Positions 28,201 through 39,690 are shown, counted from the first letter of the stretch. The stretch is DNA of 64,000 nt from Daphnia carinata (GCF_022539665.2 NC_081331.1:13176638-13240637); one strand, 5' to 3'. Notes: a model not told the origin generated them from the letters alone. Translations and numbers: made by a program.

Positions 28201-29700
28201 CATTAGAACCTCGGAACTGGTTAATGTTACACTTGGCCTCGCCTGTATATCACGATCGTGAAGTATATTCATTTAAACATGACTAACTGCGTAATCGTAG
28301 CTGTAAACTCGATGAAAATTCAGGAGAATTGATTTCATTATTTACCAGCGAATGTCGTGTATGCCGATATAATCATACTTCTAAAAAAAAGGTGGAAATA
28401 TTTAAGTCTGTTTTTCACTTTGCTGTCAGTAAAAAAATTAAAGCGTTTTAACGCATTTATTTATTTATTTTTTTTTTTTTGGTAGGGTAGTTTTTTGAGG
28501 GCGTGATGAAATCATCAGTTCACTAGTCAGTGACACAGCCACCGGCCCACCGCACAATCCCTTCCAAAATAAAGAGCCTCACTTCAATACATAGATCCTT
28601 TTATTTCTCGACTGAAAAGAACGTACGATCGCCTGGAATATAATAATAATAATAATAATAAAATCCCCCTACCTCTCAATATATAGACATTTCTATGTAT
28701 TCTCTTTATATATACATACATGTATCAGTTTGCGGCAGCTTCTTGTTACTCATGCAATGCTTCAATGGTGGCGATGGCTTCTCTTTTGTTGTTTTGTTCG
28801 GTCCCTCTTTTTTTTTTCACCCCCTCCATCTGCTACTGATACATATTTTTCAACCCCCTCTTTGTGTTCTCCTATCGTAATCACACACACAGACCAGATA
28901 TGATAATCCATGCAGCTGTATTACATATAGATGGTTTCCGTATATTTAGAGGTGCTATACACGTATAGGCCTGCCCTCACAGAGTGAGGCTAACGGGGGG
29001 CAATGAAGAAGTAAAGGGGGATCATGAAAGGGTTGTGTGCCTCACAGTCAACCCTACCGACCCCTCCGTCGCAACGGATGATGATGCAATCCTATTGCGC
29101 GGCGCTTGATATAGCCCACCCACTGCGGTTATAAGCGATTCTGCCACGCCAACCGTTAAATCTCTTCTTTCTTCATCCGAGATTGACTCTTTGAATGCAT
29201 TGAAAAAAGTCACGCGCCCCCCACCAACTATAAATCTAACCTCTTTTTCTATTCAATCATAATCATAATGATCGACTCTTTCGATAAAGTTGTTCTTGAT
29301 TTTTTTTTTCCCCGGCTGCTTTGTAAAACTGTGACAAAGCTACCCGGTATAAAGTCAAATGTTATACACAGAGAAAGACCTGACCAAAAGGAAATGATTT
29401 CTTCCTTTTTTAAAGTACACGTTAAGCATTATTATACGTTCCCGATAAGTGGTCCCATATATTATTGATTGTTAGCGTTTGTTCTTATATAGCGGCACCA
29501 GAAAATTGTCAAAGTCAATCATATTTCCCTGCGGAAATGATGTTTTGAAAAGAAAAAAAATATGGAGAAAGACCGCTGCATATTAGAGAGAATATATGGG
29601 ACCGTGACTGGTTTTTTTAAACTTCCTGTTTCCAATAGGTTTTTGGTATATAGCTACGTTACTCTCTTTTTTTCTTCTTGTTTTCTTCTTCTTCTTCTTT
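20801..29700. other. No supported gene; two GC-richer islands in homopolymer-rich DNA
   Basis: No gene recognised. Two islands stand out by composition. 20990-21275 has overlapping open frames on both strands (plus 21043-21273; minus 21263-21040, Asp-rich). 26350-26725 has open frames in several phases. Neither product resembles a family I know and neither has convincing splice borders. The remainder carries a 26-nt T run, an 11-nt G run at 22069-22079, an (AAT)n tract near 28643-28660 and many 9-12 nt A/T runs. Confidence 0.45.
22233..22258. repeat. Poly-T tract, 26 nt
   Basis: Uninterrupted run of 26 T, the longest homopolymer in the window, embedded in T-rich sequence. It could be a poly(A) tail of an old minus-strand retrocopy, but no coding remnant is visible on the expected side. 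Confidence 0.9.
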
Positions 29701-31560
29701 TACGTTTCGGCTGATTAACATAATTCCCTGTTGCTGGCCGGTGGTTTCTTTGAGAAACTGACTCGTAATCATTTTGGCAATGACGCCAGTCGGGCCATTT
29801 GTCACTCATTTGTCATGGTCGCACTTGGCTCAGCCCACACCGTGTTTCCAACACGTATACGATGTGCCCGACGCACATTTCCGGTCCAACCCTTTCTCTT
29901 TACGTCGCTCATTATGAATTCATTGGGAAACGCCAATTCGTCATGAAAAAGACATTGACCGTTTCCTGCCCGTTTTCATTCATGAAAATGCCATTTGACT
30001 ACCTTGGCCAATTGCGAGACGCATTTTCGCTATCACGCCGGACGACTTGCTGCCCTAAATAAATGCACGGTGGTGACACTGTATCCGTGGGCTATCAAGC
30101 CCCCATCCTACTTTGTTATGAAAATGAAACAAAATTGTGATTTCAAAATAGGGATTAATCTGGTGGATAAACACATCAATGTGAATATCGTAAATGTGAG
30201 GCGATGAGATGCGCTATATCTAAGAACCGTTAGAGACCGGAGCTACTGGGATGGTACATCCGTTGGTTGTTGTGTTGCTTATCCGTGTCTGCTGTAACCA
30301 ATCCCGAAGATGGACCAATGGTGACTTTTCTTTTTTATTTGACAACTCCCAGTGGTTTCCCAAGATGCGCGGCGCATCCTCGTTCTCGATTCGATAAGTA
30401 TCTTGTCTGCACGTTTCATCGCGCAGGTTCTATCGTCTTCACCCAAACGCATGTTCAATGGTGAGTCTAGGATCAAGATAAAAGGATGTAATAATCCGTT
30501 GATACATTTTCAATTAAACAGTAAATTTTTTATTGATTGTGGTTTTATTAACGTAGCTCTCGAACGACGTTGTTTATGTAAGCAATTCTGCATAACTAAC
30601 TGTATTTAACGCCAGACAGAACTTCCCCTTGCACGACGTAGAAGCAAAAGTTGTTTTGAATGTTACCGGTCTTCAATCAAAAGAAAAATTTGTGTTGTTT
30701 TTGATTTCTTAGCTGGAAATGATAAAAATTTTCAGTTCATGAAACACTCAACGATTAGGCAAAATGTGAATATCTAAACGCGTAGTTTATTCACTTATTT
30801 CAATTTGTACACATTGCAATACTACACCATCTAGCGGTCTCAGCAACACTAGCCCTCTTACGTCCTCTATGAACCATTCTCTTTATCATTTCGCGTCTTA
30901 GAAAGGCATGGCCATTGCATTCAATGCCTACATCTGATATACAATGAACCACAGTCAGCCTATGCCTAGAACGTGATTCAGGTAGAAATAGCAAACTTCG
31001 TGTAACTATAAAAATCTGAAAATTTTAAAAAAGCTGTGAACGTTGTGGTAGTATGTCTTTGGGCCAGTTGCCATCAGCCGTAGAAAATGGAAAACATTGC
31101 TTCTGTTGCTCTCGTTGTAGGCCTACCCATTATTTTCGGCGAAGTGCGAGAAATTAAACATGTTTGTTGCTCCCGTAAGCAAAAACACTATACTTGAACC
31201 GAATAATTGTTTTTTTTATTATTCTGTTCGAGTTATATCAGTTCAATATAAAAAATCGCAAAAAACATTTGGTAATATTTTGCTACATTTCGCAAATAAA
31301 ATTTGATAGTGATGTAACATCAATTGCCTTGCATAGGTGGCAGTAATTTTTTCACTTTACATTTCAAAGTTTAGATTTTCCTAAAATCTAAGCTGTTCTT
31401 GTTTGGCAGCTATTTAATCGTAAAAATCATGATTAATTTGTTTTTACCCTTTCTGTCGTTCATTGGCCGTTATCTAAACGAAAGGGAACAAAATGGCAAC
31501 AACGTTGTGTCTTTAGGGATAAACCACTCGTCCTTAGGTGGTAGCATTTTTTTACAGCTT
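29701..31560. other. Intergenic; transition zone and eL22 upstream region
   Basis: From about 29700 the long homopolymer runs become rare and composition is more even. Several open frames between 29731 and 30609 on the plus strand (71-87 codons) have no recognisable similarity and no supporting splice pattern. 30610-31560 holds no ORF of interest and contains the promoter side of the eL22 gene. Confidence 0.45.
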
Positions 31561-31562
31561 TA

Positions 31563-31580
31563 GTCTTTTCCTCTTTGCTC
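31563..31580 (+). promoter_or_regulatory. Probable start region with 5' TOP-like pyrimidine tract of the eL22 gene
   Basis: The tract TCTTTTCCTCTTTGCTC lies about 40-50 nt upstream of the eL22 ATG. Ribosomal protein mRNAs of animals begin at a C inside such a tract (5' terminal oligopyrimidine), which makes them TOR-responsive. The exact start nucleotide is inferred; 5'-end mapping would settle it. Confidence 0.5.
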
Positions 31581-31616
31581 GTTCACTTATCACGCTTCTG
31601 CATCATAAGGAACATC

Positions 31617-33496
31617 ATGTCTCCGGTAAGAATAGTTCAAAAGTTATTTTATTTGGTGATGATTAAGTCACGTGCGTTTAATATAACACATGCGTTTCAT
31701 TACTGAATGGAAGATGCAACTAATGTACGTAGTATAAGAGTTTTTCTTCTATGGGTGCCCAAATAACTAGCGCATCAACTACCAACCACGTTGTCGTTTA
31801 TAGGAAGAAGTTAACTTTCTGATGCATCAGAAAAATCTTTTGAAACTGTACCAATGTTAAAAGACTAATTTGATGAATGGTCTAAATTGGTTACATTAGT
31901 AAAAATTTTATTTTAAAAGAACATATTTTAAAATTCTTGTTTTGTAATAGGCAAAGAAAGCACCAGCATCTGCTGAACCCAAGAAGGCTGCGCCCAAGGC
32001 TGCCCCAGCTGCCGCACCTGCTGCTGCTGCTGCTGCTAAGAAGCCAGCCGAGAAGGCCCCAGTGAAAGCTCCTGCTGCAGGAACTGCTAAAGCCCCTGCC
32101 CCAGCTCCAGTAACGAAGGCCTCAGCTCCAGTTGCTGCAAAGGCTGCCCCAGCTGTCGCTGCTCCTGCTAAAGGAGCCACAAAAGCAGCTCCAGCAAAGG
32201 CTTCTCCGGCACCAGCTAAGGCTGCCGCTGCCCCTACTAATAAAGCTGCTGCAACCACAGTTAAGGCTGCAACGACTGCTAAGGCTGCACCTGCGGCTAC
32301 TTCTGCTGCCCCAAAGGCTGCACCAGGAAAAGCTGGAGCCAAACCAGTGGCTACCCCTGCTGCTGCGACAACCAAGAAAGGTGCTGCACCTGCTGATGCA
32401 GGCAAGAAAGAGGCTGCCGCTCCTGCTAAGAAGGGTGCTGCTGACAAAAAGGCTGCTCCAGCTGCAGCTCCTGCTGCAGCACCAGCCAAGAGAAAGGCTG
32501 ATGCCCCTGCTGAAAAGAAGGCTCCTGTTGCTGAGAAGAAAGCAGCAGTTGAGAAAAAGCCTGCTGCAGTTGCTGCTCCCAAGAAGCCTGAAGCTGCAGC
32601 TAAGAAACCAGAGGCTGCTGCTAAAAAACCAGAAGCTGCTGCCAAGAAACCAACTGAGAAAAAAGCTGCCCCATTGAAGGCAGCTGTTAAGGCAAAGAAA
32701 GAGACCCCAAAGAAACTTGAGGGAGTCAAGATTAAAGGAAAGGGTTACAAGGGCAAGAAACTTAATCTTAAGTTCACCATTGACTGCACTCACCCTGTTG
32801 AAGATGGAATCATGAATGCAGCTGATTTTGTAAGTATCCTTTTTTTTTTTTTTCTACTTGGACTTGTGTTCCAAGATACTAATGATATCCAGGTTAGGGT
32901 CATCTTCCCTAACAGGTTTGACTCATGATTCCTTAATTGGTATCAGTTAGGGTCACCTTCCCTAGAAGAGTCAGTGAAAACCAAGATCTTTGATTTTATT
33001 TCAGGAAACATACTTGAAGCAGCACATCAAACTGAACAAGAAAGTTGGCAATTTGGGAACACACATCCAAACTGAGCTGGCAAAGAGCAAAATCATTGTT
33101 TCTTCAGATGTTCCATTCTCCAAGAGGTATTATTATTTCCTTGAAGTACATTTCTTCGTCTATGATGACTTATCCGGAAAATTAACGAACTAGAGTCTCT
33201 GACTACTGATGTGTGGATTACTCTGAAGTTCAAAAATAATCCTGGATAGAGATAAAGTGTTCCTTGTGTTAAATTTACTTTTTGTTTTTAGGTATTTGAA
33301 GTACTTGACGAAACGTTACTTGAAGAAGAACAACCTCCGCGATTGGCTTCGAGTGGTTGCCAATGGAAAGACTTCTTACGAGCTCAGATATTTCAACGTA
33401 AGTAGCAACAACACTATTAATGTTAGCTTTAATACTAAATACGAATTTTCTTAGATCAACAATGAGGAAGAAGATGAAGATGATGATAAGGAATAA
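31617..33496 (+). CDS. RpL22: 60S ribosomal protein eL22 with long Ala/Lys/Pro-rich N-terminal extension
   Basis: Five exons: 31617-31625, 31951-32829, 33005-33126, 33292-33397 and 33455-33496, giving 385 residues. Residues from about 265 to the end are the conserved eL22 fold ([19 protein letters not shown], then [57 protein letters not shown]) with the usual acidic tail [10 protein letters not shown]. eL22 is an RNA-binding protein of the large ribosomal subunit. The first ~260 residues are a histone-H1-like Ala/Lys/Pro extension with a threefold KKPEAAA repeat; similar extensions are known in insect RpL22. The first exon encodes only Met-Ser-Pro. The frame is preserved at all four introns. 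A long antisense ORF over exon 2 is a composition artefact. Intron 2 has unusual hairpins, described separately. Confidence 0.96.
32857..32972 (+). promoter_or_regulatory. Cluster of four RNA hairpins in eL22 intron 2
   Basis: The 175-nt intron 32830-33004 folds, by inspection, into consecutive hairpins: 32857-32875 (stem CTTGGA/TCCAAG), 32893-32913 (GTTAGGG/CCCTAAC, loop TCATCTT), 32926-32945 (TGATTCC/GGTATCA, one T:T mismatch) and 32947-32965 (TTAGGG/CCCTAG, loop TCACCTT). GACTC at 32920-32924 can pair with GAGTC at 32968-32972 around the last two. The second and fourth hairpins share a 7-nt loop that begins and ends with U on a G-C closing pair. eL22 is known to bind stem-loops of this general type and in yeast controls splicing of its own paralogue transcript; a similar feedback role here is inference. 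Confidence 0.55.
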
Positions 33497-33532
33497 GTTC
33501 ATCACCCCGTTGTTTCGTTTTTGCTGTAAAGT

Positions 33533-33538
33533 AATAAA
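33533..33538 (+). terminator. Polyadenylation signal AATAAA of the eL22 gene
   Basis: AATAAA lies 36 nt after the eL22 stop codon, a typical position for a short ribosomal protein 3' UTR. Confidence 0.75.
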
Positions 33539-33993
33539 CGATGACCATTATATTTGTACAATTGTTACTGTATTAAACATGGCACCATTCCTTGACGCGT
33601 ACTTTCAGGGGTTTTTTCTAACCTTAAATTGTCAGTTTTGAAGTTATTCGTATGGAATTTGAACGAAGGGGTGTTATGAGATCGTACTTAAGAAAATTCC
33701 AGGCTATGAAGAAACTTCGTCTAAGAATGTGCTAGTAGGATGGCATATCCATACTTCTGTTTCAGTTTGAGATCTCGTATCGTGCATGAAAGGATGGAAA
33801 GACGGGAAGGTGAAGTAAATGCGTCAACAGCCGGTGTTCACTGCTACCGATTTGTAACTAAGGCAAGTTGTCTATGTTTAACAATCAGGATATCTTAACC
33901 TGTAATGTTATCGGAACATAATGGAATGTCATGTATATTTTTCAATTAACCATAAATTACAATCACTTGAAATTATATTTTAAGAAAGGTCTC
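33539..33993. other. Convergent intergenic spacer between eL22 and Vps50
   Basis: About 450 nt between the poly(A) signal of the plus-strand eL22 gene and the stop codon of the minus-strand Vps50 gene. No ORF, repeat or RNA gene recognised. It must hold the Vps50 3' UTR, but I see no canonical AATAAA for it. Confidence 0.6.
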
Positions 33994-36900
33994 CTATCGA
34001 CGATTCAAATCTAAATCTTCCATGAAGGAAGTTAAATTCAGACGAATCTTTTTACTGCCTTGACTTACGCACTGAAGAAGATTCATCATCTGCCTAGGAG
34101 TATATTCCTTCACAAACGCAAAAAAGAAAGATATTACAAATTGCTGACGGAGCGAAATACTTACAGTATTAACGCTAATTTTGTTTAAGTTACCGTTTGT
34201 TCTTGAATCCATTTTTCCAAAGAATTTTCAGGTAAATAATATGCTTTTATGTATGTTTCGACAATGGATGGGTCCGGAAGAGGTCTTAGACGGGTCAAGC
34301 TTTCCACTTTAACTTGAAAATGCCTGAAGTCTAACTGCATTAACGCACGACCTTCGTTGGTGCATTTTCTTACAGCGGAAAATCTAAAGAATTTCAAATC
34401 GGATATGGTCTGACATAAAGGTGCGTAAAATAAACTAGAATACCCGTCAAGTAGCGTATGGTAACAGGCACGAAGAATTTGATCCCATAAAATGTTGTAA
34501 ATTTCAGGAGGCAGAATCAGAGGATAGCAGATACGAAGGACACTGGAATCGTAATCACTGAGAACCTGCGAAAGATGAAATAAGAAATACATCAGAGAGG
34601 GAATTATGGAGGAAACGAACCGACGAAAAGAGAACGCTAGAGTTACGGACTTATTACTACTACGATACCTACGCAATCGCCCGATAGAGTAACGCCCATC
34701 CGCTACCACAGGACATCAATAAAAATTGGAGGGAGACCGGAAGCGGAAAGAGTAAAACAACAGAAAGAGGGACAATAATCGGTAGAATGACAAAACAAGC
34801 TTTTCCCCCTCCCTACCTACATGGTGCAACGATATTTCTGGACCCATTCAATTGGACGCCAGCCTCCCTTACAACTGGATCGCATAACTTATCCGTGAAC
34901 ATGGGTCCTACACTTCGGGTAACTGCTTTCTTAACGCTATTCTTGTGCAGTGCAACACTGGAATGGAACGCTCATTCACTTTTACAACCTGGAACTTGTC
35001 CTCAGTCGAAGTCGATGCCATTCCTAGACATTCATCAGGTAGGGTTAAGTGAACGGAAGGTAGTGAACAATATTTTACTCGATTAATCACTCGAAATTTG
35101 CCTTCAACAAGATAACAGGGAGATGGATAATACAACAACTTCCTTGGCCGTTTCCGCAGTGTTGTCGGCAACCAACTTTAAATTTCGAGGAAGAAATTCT
35201 GGATCAGAAAAAAGTCAGTAACGAAACGCAGCCCGTTTGGATTAGAATGACAATAGATTTTCCAAGTTGTAAAAACGAACAAGAGACGTGGCAGCATCCA
35301 CTAAATTGGCGTCTTTTGCAAAATCGTATGAATGAAGGCATCTTTCTGGTTAAACTACCCTGGCCCCTAGGTATGAAAATAATACGAAACATACTTTGCT
35401 TGCCTTAGAATAATTTTTGTCAACCCATCAGACGTTGTTGGTGTTGCTACGCTGAATTTCGTTTCGACCGACTATAAAAAATTTGCAATCGCATACATTT
35501 GCCATAATCTTCTTCTTGAACATATTACGATTCCGTTCATTATGGTCCGGATGCAGACTGAGCTAGACTTCACCTACTGGCAACGTATGAAATGGGCTTT
35601 GATAAAACAAGTAGGTATATATTTTATGTCGAGGCTGCAGATAATCTAAACGAAGCTGCGCTATTTAACATAGGGCGTCTTATCTGCGTGGGCCCTTACG
35701 GAGACAAAGGGTCAATGTAACGAAGTATTCGATTATAGCGCTGAAGATCTATTTTACGAAAACCATTCTAACAGCTCGGATAACTACCCTGTCAAAGACT
35801 CGACCGAATCAAGTTCTGCTGCTACAGCGGCAATTATTGATGGGCTGATTTTAAAGAAAGTTCAGCACGGCGGAGATGAAAAAACTACGGAAATTGCCGT
35901 TATGGATCCCGATGCCGAGTGGATAACGACAGAAAATTTTCAGGTACGTGCAGAGGGGATTCTCACAAAATACTTTAATTGAAATTTTCCTCCCTAAAAA
36001 ACTATTTTTGGAACCAGAAACCAGACTATCCGCCTCAAAACAGCGGACTTTGGCCAGCCATTTTAATTGAAAATGAGCCTGAGTCGGACCACGCAATAGG
36101 CAATCCCAATAAGATCCCTGCTGCTGAAATAGCGCCACTGGTTGCGCCTTCGCTGGCCACATCGGCTAGGAATTAAGAAAAGCCAAACGCTACTAGGAAA
36201 GAAGAGTTGAATGAGATCATCTTACCTGCAATATATGATCTACGTAGGAACTATGTTGGCTCATTACTTCCTTGACCTCCCACTGAACACGACTCATCAA
36301 ATTTGTTATGTGTTCTGAATCAAGATGCCTGTGGGCAACAAAACTGAAGATCGGTGTTCGTAGATCATGAGCCACTGATGTAATCTGCAAGAGATATGGA
36401 ATAAATGTGAGCGGAAACAGCAAGATGAAATAAGATTTTAAATTAAAAATGAAACAAACTTGTGAAAAGAATTGCTGGAGGAGAGATTCTTTCGATGATG
36501 GAATCAAATCCAGGAGATTGGGCCTCAGCAGCTCTAACTGATGAGCAAGGAAAACAACTGATTCGGCTGCTACTAAACGGAGTTTTAGCCCGTAAAAGTG
36601 ATTAGGATGATCCGTTTGCGTAGAAAGGCAGACTTTTGGACATGACACTTTATCACTGAGAGACGGCGAGAACGCTGCAGTATCTTCGTGAGAGCCAGCG
36701 CTTCCTGGAGCGGCAGTTGAAATTAAAGTCTCTTCGATTTTCAGGAGAACAGCGCGAAGCTTTGGAGAAGTTGCATCCTGTGGTGACGCAGCTCCAAACA
36801 GTTTATAAACTGCATACAAATAATAATCAAACAATTGGTTCAGGCAAATCAGCACATCGAACGCGATTGTTTTCAACAAATGCATAAAATGTATGTATCG

Positions 36901-38756
36901 TCCAAATAGGCGCAGAACAGATAAAGTTGTGTTCGCCAGAATTGGTGTTGGAGATCCACAACCTATTTTACGCTCATCGTTACACTCGCAAGAACTTTCT
37001 GAAATTTCCGATGGACAAATGATAGAGTCTTCAGCTGACGAAATCGCACGTGACGCAAACGGTGAAAGAACTGAACCCAAGGCATAAAAGTTCGCATCAG
37101 AAGGCTTCTCGACGTTACAGGTTAAAGATTTATCTTTCTGATTGAGAAACCGAAATTCGATCAACTGAAACACGTTGAAATCCGAGCGCACTGGGCATTG
37201 CTCCCACGATTCATTTTCTAAGAAAACGTGAAGTTCATCCAGTTTTCCACGATGAAAGCCCCGGAAGTAGTTTATACTTTGCCGGCGAACGCTTTCCCTT
37301 AAAACCTCGGAGTTACTTTGGCAAAATTGCTTTCCCATATCAACTAGGGTTTCTACAATGTCTAGCATATCGAGCAATTCATCGGTGCTGAGATGCCATA
37401 CGTCAAACGAAGATAGCAAAGTCCGAATCTTCATTTGGACATCTTGCCATAGGCGTGTTCTTCCATGCTGAAATTTTTGTTCGAATGAAACAGAGGGCAT
37501 TATGTCAGCAGCATCCACTGTTGGCCGATCGGTATGCCACTGATGGATTTGATTATAGTTCAGTGTAATTTTCCATAAAGTGGTGCTCAGCTCGGATAGA
37601 CATGCCACATAAAGCTTCGAATCAATAAATTTGCAAAGTTCATGGAACTGAAATTTATGGAAGTCTGTGGCAGCTTCTACATCCGGGTTTGCTGATGATC
37701 GACTGGAGCACGAAAGTTCTGCATACTTTTGTAAAAGCAACAACGTTTGCTGTTGAAGTCCTGATGCAAAATGAAGGTTTAGTTGGTCAATTGCTGCTGA
37801 TTGTTTTCCAAGTAATGTGAATGCCTGCTGTAACTTTGCATACTGATCTGAATCAAATTCTTTACAAGATTTTGATAGGCCAACATCAAGTTGTTCTTCT
37901 GCAAGCTCCATAGTATCTTGCAGGCGTGAGCTCAACTGGGCAACACAATGGAAATGTCTGTATGTAGTTGCAACATGTTGACCCTCAACTATAAGCTGTA
38001 TGGCTGCAGCATAATTTTGTTCTCCAAGGAGTTCTTGAACCCTTTCATTCATCTTCCCCAATGTTTGAATGGTTTTCAAAGATTTTGTTATCTTTCTCAG
38101 ATGATGCTGACGCCTATAATGGGCTAATAGTCCTAGGCTTGCAGCAGTCAAATTGCTTCTTGCTTGACTAAAAAAACAAAATTGAAGGAGAATCATCAAT
38201 AATGCACATTTACTGACCAGCCAAAAATAAGATACTTTATATTGCTGCGCCCAGTAGTACATATTTCTAATGCCTGAAAAAAAAAGTCCAATATGTATGA
38301 TTACAGAAAAGATCCCAATTATTCAACATAACTTACTGAATCAAGACTTTCCTGCAGCTCAAGGACTTTACAAAGTTCTGAGGCACAACAGGTTTGCTTT
38401 TGATAAATCATGGTATACAATTTGTTTGTAACACAACCCAACTGAATCCCCAAGAGTTGTCTTTGGTGCCTGATGTAATTCAAATCAATTACAGAAGGAA
38501 ATTTGTTTAATTGATATCGTCCTCCATTGCAGTTTTCGTCAACAAATCCTGCTTCTATTGTATCAAAAACCTCCTGCTGAGAATCAGGATCTGAACAAGT
38601 ATCTTGAAGCACACGTAAAGATTCGCGGTCAAAACTTTTGATTTCTGCCAGCGATAGTCCAAGTTGTTCTTCAGCAGGTGCTGCAACGGACGAAGGTAAG
38701 TCTCCCACTTCTTTAGACAAAGTCAACAAATCTATAACTTTCTGACGCAGATCCAT
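33994..38756 (-). CDS. Vps50: Vps50 / syndetin (CCDC132), EARP tethering complex subunit
   Basis: Seven coding exons on the minus strand: 38756-38337, 38273-38236, 38167-36460, 36384-36226, 34565-34444, 34383-34194 and 34107-33994, totalling 916 residues (human about 964). Syndetin replaces Vps54 in the EARP complex, which tethers recycling-endosome vesicles. The N-terminal part has the Vps54_N-like coiled region (SLGLLAHYRRQHHLRKI, EEQLDVGLSKSCKEFD). The middle has LFGRYIHFMHLLKTIAFDVL and LNQLFDYYLYAVYKLFG. The C-terminal DUF2451 has NEGRALMQLDF, VETYIKAYYLPENSLEKWI and EYTPRQMMNLLQC, all matching the family. All phases join exactly; the 60-nt intron between exons 5 and 6 is supported because it restores DGFSAVRKCTNEG. 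Intron 4 (34566-36225) is large for this locus because it houses a lipocalin gene on the other strand. Confidence 0.94.
34901..36176 (+). CDS. Apolipoprotein D-like lipocalin, nested in Vps50 intron 4
   Basis: Five exons: 34901-35038, 35112-35370, 35432-35610, 35674-35943 and 36018-36176, giving 334 residues. The start at 34901 is chosen because it gives a signal peptide (MGPTLRVTAFLTLFLCSATL), although the frame stays open upstream to 34787. After it come GTCP, the lipocalin GxW motif (GRWIIQQ, residues about 49-55), Cys at about 33, 63, 64, 99, 156 and 207, and a strand DYKKFAIAYIC, the pattern of ApoD-type lipocalins, which are secreted carriers of small hydrophobic ligands. After the barrel there is an acidic, Ser/Asn-rich C-terminal tail of roughly 120 residues that ordinary ApoD (about 190 residues) lacks. 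The gene lies wholly inside an intron of Vps50 on the opposite strand; its stop is only 50 nt from the next Vps50 exon, so the transcripts may overlap. Family call fairly secure, ligand unknown. Confidence 0.8.
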
Positions 38757-39059
38757 TGATTGATTGCCTTTGAAACCTAAAAAGAAAAACCTTTGGGACT
38801 TTCAGGGAAGAAAATCGAATAAAAACCCACTGTTCTGCACGAATTTTAATTTGCTTACATGCTTAATAAAAAATAACATCGACAAGAGACCAGAGTAAAA
38901 TGCGGAAACGGATTGCGTAAACTGCAGACTTTCAGATGCTAACTGGCTGTATTTTGCATTTCGCGCGTTGAACGTTGCTGTAGCTGTAGGTGCACCTATT
39001 TCATGTTATGGTTTTTTACGTATTTCCTAATAAATATAAGCCTAATGAAAAAAATAAAC
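38757..39059. other. Vps50 upstream region
   Basis: About 300 nt upstream of the Vps50 ATG with no ORF or motif I can support. It should hold the 5' UTR and promoter; no TATA box is visible. Confidence 0.5.
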
Positions 39060-39658
39060 TGAAGTTTAGGAATTTTCATTCAATTCCCAATCGAAATGAT
39101 GTATTTTAGCCAAATGTATAATTTAACCATAACTGAAATTAAGCCCGTCAAAATAAGCCCGACAAAAATAAGCCCTACTTTCCCGTCAACTTTGTATTTA
39201 TCAAACATCTTTAATACAGCAATGAATATGCATGATTCCGATTCAGAATTAAATGATAATCACGAAAATCGAGTTTATTTTCCAATGGAACTTATAGTTT
39301 TCTAAATAAACGATTTGGGCCGGTACGCGATAGCACTAGCGCGATTTTTCATTAGAGAGCCGTCGCGTACTGGCGCGATAGTTTTGGCGGTGTATTTTAA
39401 ACACGGTTAGCTTAATGAAAAAAAGAATAATTTTCACGGAATCAACATTCAAGTTTGAGTATATCGTGTAATTTTTAACCAATTCCAGTGAGTGTCAGCT
39501 TTGGACATTTTTGGGCCAAAATTCCCACGGTAGTTTCCTTCATTTATTAAAAAAACTATAGGGCCCATTGGAAAATAAACTTGATTTCTGTAATTACCGT
39601 TCAATTCTGAATCGAAATCATGTATTTTAAGCGAAATTTAAAATTTAACCAAAAATGA

Positions 39659-39690
39659 AAAAGTGGGAAGGCTATAGCCTTCCCACTTTT
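39659..39690. repeat. Perfect 32-bp palindrome, repeat copy 1
   Basis: AAAAGTGGGAAGGCTA followed directly by its reverse complement, with no spacer. It could extrude as a cruciform or form a hairpin in RNA. The same sequence returns in two further array copies. Confidence 0.95.

Noticed and set aside
31908-32729. 273-codon minus-strand ORF, Ala/Gly/Phe-rich
   Set aside because: Exact antisense of eL22 exon 2; a by-product of its GCN/AAG codon composition.
32893-32965. Intronic hairpins in eL22 as a snoRNA gene
   Set aside because: No convincing C/D boxes (RTGATGA with CTGA) or H/ACA hinge and tail at the right spacing; hairpins are too small for an H/ACA RNA.
34787-34900. Upstream extension of the lipocalin ORF from 34787
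   Set aside because: In frame, but it would bury the signal peptide 38 residues inside the protein; the start at 34901 fits a secreted protein better.
36893-37087. 64-codon plus-strand ORF
   Set aside because: Antisense within the large conserved Vps50 exon 3.
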